A DNA stretch of 64,000 nucleotides from an uncultured Poribacteria bacterium (GTDB lineage: Bacteria; Poribacteria; WGA-4E; WGA-3G): contig OX639992.1 of assembly GCA_951828515.1 (NCBI GenBank), positions 3,264,217 through 3,328,216 of the forward strand. Direction: 5' to 3'. The notes beneath the pieces were generated by a model. It was not told the origin of the DNA and made no database searches. It saw only the letters and a list, made by a program, of their open reading frames with translations. The number at the start of each line of letters is the position of its first letter. Positions within the stretch are counted from its first letter, which is position 1. Both the position numbers and the translations under genes were made by a program. Shown here piece by piece: positions 52,743 through 59,024 of the stretch.

Positions 52743-53351
52743 TCAAATAGATGCCTGACTTGCGGCTTTGAAGACGGCATTAATTGCCCCAAAGAGGGCT
52801 GGCAAATTATCTATACTAAAACCTGTTCTATTTTGGATGAAGGCATCGTTAACAAGTTTCCCAAATTGCCATCGCTCACCATCGCTGACAATACCGTACA
52901 CAGGCGTATCCGGATCATCGTTGATTTTTTGGGCAGCGACTAACTCCGCCAAGCATTGCCCCCAGCCTTCCTCAAAGTCATTTTTCTTTGCTTCAACCAG
53001 TATGATGAGAGGGGTGCCGACAGTCAGCATGCCGAGTTCGGATCGTGTTGAGATAAAGTAATCAGGTATACCACTGAGCGTCTGATCATAGACGAGAGGT
53101 TTCTTTACCCAGAGGGCGTAACCATCAGCATATCCTTTGTAAACCTCCCGCAAAATGGGGTAGATAAGGGTTTCACACCGTGCGCCTTCAGAGACAAACA
53201 CATTGATGTGTTGCATGCTAAATTCAAGTTCGTTCAGAAATTGCTCTGAAGGATTTACAATTTCTTCAGTTCCGAGAAGGTTATCTGTCGTGTAGGTAAT
53301 CCTAAATTTTTCCTGAACGTCAGGGATGGCTTTGAAATCGCTAAATGCCAT
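52743..53351 (-). CDS. PD-(D/E)XK-like protein of unknown function
   Basis: 202 residues. The block SGIPDYFISTRS ... LIILVEAKKNDFEEGWGQCL carries a D and E-x-K spaced as in PD-(D/E)XK nucleases, followed by a helix and AELVAAQKI and VYGIVSDGERWQFGKL, which resembles restriction-endonuclease-like hypotheticals. No methylase or helicase lies nearby, so a defence role is not shown. GGAGG precedes ATG 53351. The stop is 5 bp from that of the 51664 gene on the opposite strand. Confidence 0.75.
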   Translation of the reverse strand: MAFSDFKAIPDVQEKFRITYTTDNLLGTEEIVNPSEQFLNELEFSMQHINVFVSEGARCETLIYPILREVYKGYADGYALWVKKPLVYDQTLSGIPDYFISTRSELGMLTVGTPLIILVEAKKNDFEEGWGQCLAELVAAQKINDDPDTPVYGIVSDGERWQFGKLVNDAFIQNRTGFSIDNLPALFGAINAVFKAASQASI

Positions 53352-53416
53352 GATGTTACACCTCCAGTGGAAAGCAGCGCATTAGACAGCAACCTCTACT
53401 TCCGTCGATTTGTGTT

Positions 53417-53644
53417 TTATTTCTCGCGTTCTTCAATAATTGCGCGGCTAAACTCGTTATCCTCCGCACGAATACCGTGGCGTGCCATACTCTTGCGAAG
53501 TTCTTCAAGCGGTATGAGTTCTATATCGGCGATTCCGAGATGTTCACGCATTTTCTGAATAACTTGTGCCTCATGCTGCTTATCCCTGATGCGAAAAGTT
53601 CTCTGTTCATTCGCTGTTTGGTGATCCTCTGAATCTGCAGGCAT
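53417..53644 (-). CDS. Small acidic protein, antitoxin-like size
   Basis: 75 residues, charged, with a helical end (LEELRKSMARHGIRAEDNEF, then SRAIIEEREK). It lies 65 bp upstream of the PD-(D/E)XK-like gene on the same strand and could be a partner. No strong ribosome site. Family not recognised with certainty. Confidence 0.5.
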   Translation of the reverse strand: MPADSEDHQTANEQRTFRIRDKQHEAQVIQKMREHLGIADIELIPLEELRKSMARHGIRAEDNEFSRAIIEEREK

Positions 53645-53963
53645 CGCTACATCAACAAATCTCTTTTTTTCTACTGCAATTGTTTGCTTTAATTTTACTA
53701 TACCTTGGCTTAAAAAGCAACCTTTTCAGTCGGCAAGCTGTAAGTATGATAAAACACTCTTGACACGTTGGCTCGGATAAAACTTGTAACTGGGCCAGAG
53801 TTCCACCCGTGCGTGAAAACAAGTGAGCCGATTCCTGTATTTTCGATTTGACCCTTTTCAAAAACTCTGGTAGAATGCACGGGAATATGAAGAGACAGTA
53901 AGAACAACCAAAGCAAAAGACGATAAATGAGGATACAAGGAGATAGGCAATCCGTCCGGTTCC
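53645..53963. other. Intergenic region before the enolase-superfamily gene
   Basis: No gene supported. It holds a sigma-70-like promoter (53848-53876) and a TTTTACTATACC stretch at about 53694 that resembles one end of the MITE. Confidence 0.5.
53848..53876 (+). promoter_or_regulatory. Sigma-70-like promoter of the enolase-superfamily gene
   Basis: TTGACC (53848-53853), a 17-nt spacer, TAGAAT (53871-53876), 88 bp before the ATG at 53964. Confidence 0.6.
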
Positions 53964-55244
53964 ATGCCTAATTTTCCGATGAAAATTACAGAAATTGAAT
54001 CTATTCCATTACGTGTGCCTTACGAGGAAAGGATTCGCAAGAGGTACTACCATTTTGCGATGACCGAGTTGGTCACGGTCTATAAATTTTATACCGATAC
54101 CGGTCTCGTTGGTCTCGGAGAGAACCCAGGACCGCCGTTTGATCAGGAAGTGCTGGACGTCTATCTCGGCACAAATCCGTTCGATCACGTCATGGGTGAA
54201 GGACGTTTTAATCTCGACATGGCGTGCTACGACCTGATGGGGAAACATCTCGGTCTACCAGCATGGAAATTGATGGGTCAGCAGGTTCGGCAATGGGTTG
54301 CGATGGGGTGGTGGATGCCATGCATGTCCCCTGAAGACACCGCCGCTGAGGTTGAGGTAGCGGCTGCGCGTGGATACCGGGGTTTGAAGTGTAAAGCACG
54401 CGCCTTCTACGATGTTGTCGAGCAGTCGCACGCGATCCAAGAGGTCGCGCCTCCTGACTTTCGCGTGGAGTTTGATTTCAACGGCTCGTTAATCAACGTT
54501 GAGAAGGCACTTCCCATCCTACGGGAGCTGGAGAAGATTCCAGTTGTCAAGGGTCTCGAAGAACCGATTTTCGCTTATGACGTGGAGGGCTGGCGGCGGT
54601 TGCATCAAGAGATTCGGATTCCGTTCTATTTGCACGGTGTTGGCGTTATCCGCGAAGGCGCCTCGCGTCAACCTTCAGGTCCTTGGATTGGACTTCGGGC
54701 AGGCGATTTTGACGGTGCGTTGTGTAGCCACGAGAGTGTTAAAAGTGCATTGGCATCAGGGTGGGCTTTTGCAGCTGCGAATACACCGATCCTACTCCAG
54801 TATGTCGGTACTGGCATCACGGCGGCATTTGCGTGTCATCTGGGTGCCGTGATTCCGACAGCCACTATACCCGGTGTCACTGCAAGTCACGCCTATGAAG
54901 ACGACTTAATTGTTACACCTCACAAAGTCCAACGTGGATTTATGCGGGTGCCGGACGGTCACGGTCTTGGTGTCGTGTTGGATGAAGATGCAGTGAAACG
55001 GTACTCCCAAACACCTGAGCCGACATGGGAGCGGTACATCTCCGTTGTCACTTTACCCGGTGGCATAAAGCACTACTACCGAAACCTACAACAAGCGGAA
55101 CGTCTCATGAAACAGGGCGTGGACGAATCTTATGCTCCGGGCGTGCGTTTGGATGAATGGGAGGACGACGGTAGTGAAGCCTTTGACACGCTTTTCAAAG
55201 AGTTACAGGAGAATGACTGGCCTGTGTGGGAAGCATCGGCTTAG
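53964..55244 (+). CDS. Enolase superfamily (mandelate racemase/muconate cycloisomerase) enzyme
   Basis: 426 residues. N-terminal capping domain (ITEIESIPLRVPYEERI, VTVYKFYTDTGLVGLGE) and barrel with GYRGLKCKARAFYDVVEQ (K-x-K-type catalytic lysines), FRVEFDFNGSLINVEKAL (metal Asp) and VVKGLEEPIFAYDVEGWR (metal Glu). It abstracts the proton next to a carboxylate; sugar-acid dehydratase or racemase is the likely class. ATG 53964 or 53979 may be the start; neither has a close ribosome site. Confidence 0.87.
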   Translation: MPNFPMKITEIESIPLRVPYEERIRKRYYHFAMTELVTVYKFYTDTGLVGLGENPGPPFDQEVLDVYLGTNPFDHVMGEGRFNLDMACYDLMGKHLGLPAWKLMGQQVRQWVAMGWWMPCMSPEDTAAEVEVAAARGYRGLKCKARAFYDVVEQSHAIQEVAPPDFRVEFDFNGSLINVEKALPILRELEKIPVVKGLEEPIFAYDVEGWRRLHQEIRIPFYLHGVGVIREGASRQPSGPWIGLRAGDFDGALCSHESVKSALASGWAFAAANTPILLQYVGTGITAAFACHLGAVIPTATIPGVTASHAYEDDLIVTPHKVQRGFMRVPDGHGLGVVLDEDAVKRYSQTPEPTWERYISVVTLPGGIKHYYRNLQQAERLMKQGVDESYAPGVRLDEWEDDGSEAFDTLFKELQENDWPVWEASA

Positions 55245-55304
55245 TGTTGGATTTCGCTACGATTCCAATGATTTCAAGATTCATAAAACCCGAAGGTGAA
55301 ACAT

Positions 55305-55422
55305 TATAGTAAAGCCCGAAAATACTTGCACACTCTCGAAAACACAAAACCCCACATTGCTGGCGAGGTTTCCTAACCTCGCCGCATTACAGAGTGTAAA
55401 CTTAATTATGGGTTTTACTATA
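55305..55422. mobile_element. 118-bp MITE with TATAGTAAAGCCC inverted ends, copy B
   Basis: Same length and, by reading, same sequence as 26129-26246, including TA at both borders and the central GGCGAGGTT-TCCT-AACCTCGCC hairpin. No coding capacity. Confidence 0.82.
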
Positions 55423-55459
55423 TCCTTGGGAATCTTCTGTGATTTCCGCTCAACCTGGC

Positions 55460-55482
55460 GGAACACCCAAGCAAAAACACCT
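55460..55482 (+). repeat. Dispersed GGAACACCCAAGCAAAAACACC element
   Basis: Lies about 45 bp upstream of the PhyH gene at 55526; relatives at 24205 (reverse), 24980 and 35738. Confidence 0.5.
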
Positions 55483-55525
55483 ACGCGCGAATCATCATAA
55501 ACTTTTATGACAAGGAGTAAACACT

Positions 55526-56335
55526 ATGATGACCCCTGAACAACGTTATCTTTTCGATGTTACCGGATACCTTCACCTGAAGAACGTTATGAGCGACGAA
55601 GAGTTGAAATCAGCACAAGAAGCAGCGAATGAATACATCAATACGCCTACCGAAGAACTCCCACCCGGATTTGATTCCAGCGAAAAAAACCTCCCAAACG
55701 GTTTTGCCTTTGCGAAACCCTTAGAAGCTCTCACACTGCACCGATCGACGTGGCCGATCATCAAGGAACTGACGAATAACAAACCGCAACTGATGCGTGG
55801 AACTATGATCGCGGATCGAGCGGGTGTGTCAGAGTCGGCGGAAGGGCTCCGTTTGCATTGCGCACGAGAGGATTTCGGATGGCACGCCAATCGCTATGAG
55901 GTTCGGCACAGTCGAATCTTCTGTGACGATTTTGTTGTCTTTCCGTATTTGTTCGATGTGCATCCGGGAGATGGGGGGTTATTGGTCGTTCCCGGTACGC
56001 ACAAGACTCTTTTTGATCGTCCTGAACACCTCTACAACAACGGAAAGATTAAGGATGCTGATGATATTCCAGAAGGGGTCGTTAACATCACGCCAAAGGC
56101 AGGGGATTTCGTAATCATCTCTGAACTCTTGACGCACGGTGCGTTGCCTTGGAAACCGAAAGATCGATATCGTTGCGTCCTGACCTTACGCTACAGACCA
56201 CAACACCGGGGTGAGAGTCGCGTTCCGCCAGAGGTTAGGACACGCTTATCGCCAGAAACGCTGGAACTCATCTCCCAAGCGGGTCACTATGAGACGAAAG
56301 AGATTGTCAAAAAAGACGTTATTACGTTGACGTAA
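55526..56335 (+). CDS. Phytanoyl-CoA dioxygenase-like protein with altered iron motif
   Basis: 269 residues. PhyH layout: YLFDVTGYLHLKNVMSDEEL, FDVHPGDGGLLVVPGTHKTL, KAGDFVIISELLTHGALPWK (distal His) and YRCVLTLRYRPQH (2-oxoglutarate Arg region). Where the H-x-D iron motif is expected the sequence reads FGWHANRYEV, so the Asp seems replaced by Asn. The protein may bind iron differently or have lost activity. AAGGAG precedes ATG 55526. The gene is convergent with the next PhyH gene (18 bp gap). Confidence 0.82.
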   Translation: MMTPEQRYLFDVTGYLHLKNVMSDEELKSAQEAANEYINTPTEELPPGFDSSEKNLPNGFAFAKPLEALTLHRSTWPIIKELTNNKPQLMRGTMIADRAGVSESAEGLRLHCAREDFGWHANRYEVRHSRIFCDDFVVFPYLFDVHPGDGGLLVVPGTHKTLFDRPEHLYNNGKIKDADDIPEGVVNITPKAGDFVIISELLTHGALPWKPKDRYRCVLTLRYRPQHRGESRVPPEVRTRLSPETLELISQAGHYETKEIVKKDVITLT

Positions 56336-56353
56336 CGGCTTGGTGTGTTTCAG

Positions 56354-57229
56354 TTAAGAAACCGGTCTTACCGCTGGGGTGCCGTGTTGTTCACACCACG
56401 ACGCGAGTGGACTTTCACCACCACCCGGATGATATTCTGCCGTCTTCTGGAAGGGTTCTCCAACCAGATACTGATCGAGCGGCGACAACTTATCCAACAA
56501 GCTCTGTTCCTGTGTCCGATAGTCCATCGGCATCACCCAACGGTAACCGTACCCGAACATTACAGCTTTGCGCGTCTGGTCAGTTAGGTTTGTTGCCCCT
56601 GCATGAAAAATACGATTCTCAAACAGTAGGCAATCGCCGGGTTGTAGGCTCGGTTCGAGTGCACCGTCTGGATCCACCTTTCCTTCTGGAATGGAAATCC
56701 GTTCGAGCAGATGATTGCTACCGGGAGCGACGAGCGTTGCACCGGAATTGGGTTCGCTCAGATCGGTGAAGTAGTAGGCGCATTTTAGCAAGATGCGTGG
56801 TAACGTGTTACCGTGTGTTCTTGTCGCGATAGCGTAGTCGCGATGCCAACCCGGCATACGGGCGGTGGCCGGTGTGTCCGGTGGATCCGGGTGCTTGTAT
56901 ATCAGGTGTGAGGTCATCAGTTGCAAATGCGCCCCGAGAAGTTGCACCACAATAGGCAAAATGGTCTCCTGCGCGATTAGGGGAATGAAGGCATCGTCAA
57001 TAGAGATACAATTTCGGAAACTGTCATATAAGTTGTTGGAGTTGTGTTGGCGGTTCTCACGCCGATCGCTCGCCATGAGTCGATCACTCGCTTCAGTGAG
57101 TTTGTCAACGGTATCCGAATCCAGCACGTTCCGGACGATGAGATAGCCTGTGTCGTCAAAATGGCGTATCTCCTCATCAGAGAGTGGATACCAGTCTAAG
57201 TCAATTGCTGCTTTATTTGTGTGGGTCAT
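56354..57229 (-). CDS. Phytanoyl-CoA dioxygenase (PhyH) family protein
   Basis: 291 residues. HFDDTGYLIVRNVLDSDTVD, MPGWHRDYAIATRTHGN with the H-x-D iron motif, SGATLVAPGSNHLLERI, QPGDCLLFENRIFHAGATNL (distal His) and DQTRKAVMFGYGYR (Arg). AGGAGC precedes ATG 57229. Substrate unknown. It is divergent in sequence from the neighbouring PhyH gene, so the two are not a recent tandem copy. Confidence 0.87.
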   Translation of the reverse strand: MTHTNKAAIDLDWYPLSDEEIRHFDDTGYLIVRNVLDSDTVDKLTEASDRLMASDRRENRQHNSNNLYDSFRNCISIDDAFIPLIAQETILPIVVQLLGAHLQLMTSHLIYKHPDPPDTPATARMPGWHRDYAIATRTHGNTLPRILLKCAYYFTDLSEPNSGATLVAPGSNHLLERISIPEGKVDPDGALEPSLQPGDCLLFENRIFHAGATNLTDQTRKAVMFGYGYRWVMPMDYRTQEQSLLDKLSPLDQYLVGEPFQKTAEYHPGGGESPLASWCEQHGTPAVRPVS

Positions 57230-57756
57230 TGTTTTGCTCCTGTGCTTTTGTATCAGACCGCCGGATTGGTTAGGTTACGAAAATAAATCATGGGGCACCT
57301 GGAAATTTTCAGAAAGGTCTCGGGACGGTTATGCAATCCTTTTGCGGAATCAAAAGGTTGTGTTTGTCGTCTACTCCTATTAAATAGGACTTACGCAGTT
57401 GACCCGTTTTCGTGCGGTCTTTGGTTCGTAGTAGCGCAATTCATTGCGCTTTCTTCGGGAATATCCCCTCAATTTTGGCATGAAAACCAATTTTGCGTAA
57501 GTCCTGTTAAAGTTAATATCTACAATGCTTACAAACCGATAGTTGTAGTCATCAAGAAATTCTTCCGATTCCCAAAACGACTTTCCCACATATTGGCAGT
57601 AACCCACAAAACAGTATGCCCCTTTTATAGTAAAACCCATAATTAAGTTTACACTCTGTAATGCGGCGAGGTTAGGGGGAAACGCCCTATCAAAAACACC
57701 TCGCCAGCAATGTGGGTTTTGTGTTTTCAAGAGCGTGCAAGTATTTTCGGGCTTTA
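57230..57756. other. Repeat-filled stretch between the PhyH gene and a truncated ATPase gene
   Basis: Two MITE-like elements of different families lie here (57385-57506 and 57626-57761) with about 120 bp of unexplained sequence between them. No gene is supported. Confidence 0.6.
57385..57506. mobile_element. MITE-like element with AGGACTTACGCA inverted ends, copy 2
   Basis: Begins TAGGACTTACGCAG and ends TTGCGTAAGTCCTG, with interior unlike copy 1 (10053-10172). The 12-bp ends are perfect inverted repeats. No coding capacity. Confidence 0.7.
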
Positions 57757-57761
57757 CTATA
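57626..57761. mobile_element. 136-bp variant of the TATAGTAAAGCCC MITE, inverted orientation
   Basis: Begins TATAGTAAAACCC and ends GGGCTTTACTATA. The sequence is the reverse complement of copies A and B with about 18 extra bases in the central hairpin (GGCGAGGT ... ACCTCGCC). Its right end supplies the stop codon of the ATPase fragment at 57757. Confidence 0.8.
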
Positions 57762-58221
57762 ATTGTGCTACAACTTCTGATCGGGTTTTATTGCCACCTT
57801 TAGTTTCAAGGCAAATAACCCACTTTCTTTCCCTCTCATCGTTAGATACTATCACAAAATCAGCGCGCTTACGGATGTTCTCTAAATCCTCATTAAAGAC
57901 AGCAAAGGGACCTTTAAAACGGGCAGCTTCGATGACAATAGAGTCATGTTGTTCAGTATATTTTTTACATGCATCTGTAAACATGTCGTCGGTGGTTTGT
58001 GCTAAGTCAATCTTAATCGGTTCTGCCCGTGCTTGTTGGATCTGTGCGTCGCTAATTGGGAAACGGATGAATTTACGCCAAGACTCCAAGAAACCGTACA
58101 ATGCACAAGCCGCGTAAGTTTTGCCGGTGTTATTTTCGCCACAGATGAGTGTCAAATCACCCAGTGAAAATTCTGCTTGCTTTAGGATTCCAATGTTTTT
58201 TAATTTTACTGTCAGGCTCAT
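57757..58221 (-). pseudogene. N-terminal part of an AAA-type ATPase, ended by a MITE
   Basis: 154 residues from ATG 58221. It has the P-loop ICGENNTGKTYAACALYGFL typical of AAA_15/OLD-like ATPases, then RKRADFVIVSNDERERKWVI and LETKGG. The frame stops inside the right end of a MITE, and no continuation with signature or Walker B motifs is found on the far side. A full protein of this class is several hundred residues, so this is a truncated gene. ATPases of this type often belong to nuclease-based defence sets; that role is inference. Confidence 0.7.
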
Positions 58222-58286
58222 ACTAAAACCTTTACAATTGTGATTGCCGAAAAGTCTGTGACCTTTCTTAGGAAACTTCAATATGC

Positions 58287-58649
58287 TCAAGGACCCACTC
58301 TCGAAGATTCATCGGTTTCTCCTGTCAACTGCGCGGGAGGTTGACTATTGATATTGTAAAATAAAGATCCCAAAAATTCAAGCACAAAGGCGATATCGCC
58401 CTTGGCGTTGACATAACCAAGAAAACAAAAAGAGGCGAGGTTGGGAAACCTCACCAACTGAAGGAAAACGAAAATAAACACGTTAAAATATGTCTCCTTA
58501 TATTCCTTGTTATTCATCGGATTCAAGCCTCGCCACAACTTTATTTCTTCTTCCGAATGGATACCTCTGTAGCAGTACTTACATAAAGCGACAAGATTGG
58601 AAAGTGGCTCTTGACCAAAATTGATATAGATCTTATGACGTACTTCCAT
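58287..58649 (-). pseudogene. HNH-nuclease fragment
   Basis: The reading VRHKIYINFGQEPLSNLVAL, CKYCYRGIHSEEEIK is the C-terminal half of an HNH nuclease (H-K-x-Y ... L-x-x-LC-x-x-C-x-x-x-x-H). The first cysteine pair is missing, the remainder after RGLNPMNNKEY shows no family signal and includes a MITE-like palindrome at 58432-58455. It sits 65 bp upstream of the broken ATPase gene on the same strand, so both may be relics of one cassette. Confidence 0.6.
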
Positions 58650-59024
58650 CTTTTCCCATCGCAGTGGACCGCGTTTCCAAATTACCCCTCTGTTTTTGAA
58701 AAAAATCCCTGAAATTCATGAAATCGTGCTTTTTTTCGGGCAAGTTATACAAATTTGATTTGACTTCGTATGTCGGATCAAAGTATAATTTAATCTTAAT
58801 AGGTTAATAAAAATGGATTTTATAATAATCATGAAAATAGCCTATAAGGACACTCATATTTTTCCGTAGACGGAGACCTTGGCACGTCTACTATATTTCA
58901 CAAAAAGATTTGTGTGAGAGAAACGTTTACGTTCCTCTATTCACAAACCGACATCTTATAATGTAGGTTGGGTTGCGCCACAATCGAAACCTAACACTAC
59001 CCTAAAATGGAAGGAACTGGAACT
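58650..59024. other. Leader and promoter region of the Ig/LRR gene
   Basis: No gene supported. A good sigma-70 promoter lies at 58760-58789, giving an untranslated leader of about 230 bp. Confidence 0.5.
58760..58789 (+). promoter_or_regulatory. Sigma-70 promoter of the Ig/LRR surface-protein gene
   Basis: TTGACT (58760-58765), an 18-nt spacer, TATAAT (58784-58789). Confidence 0.7.

Noticed and set aside
53652-53916. Two overlapping minus-strand small frames upstream of the enolase-superfamily gene
   Set aside because: No conserved content, no ribosome site, and they overlap the plus-strand promoter.
57380-57730. Continuation of the truncated ATPase on the far side of the MITE
   Set aside because: The translation crosses both MITE-like elements and shows no Walker B or signature motif.
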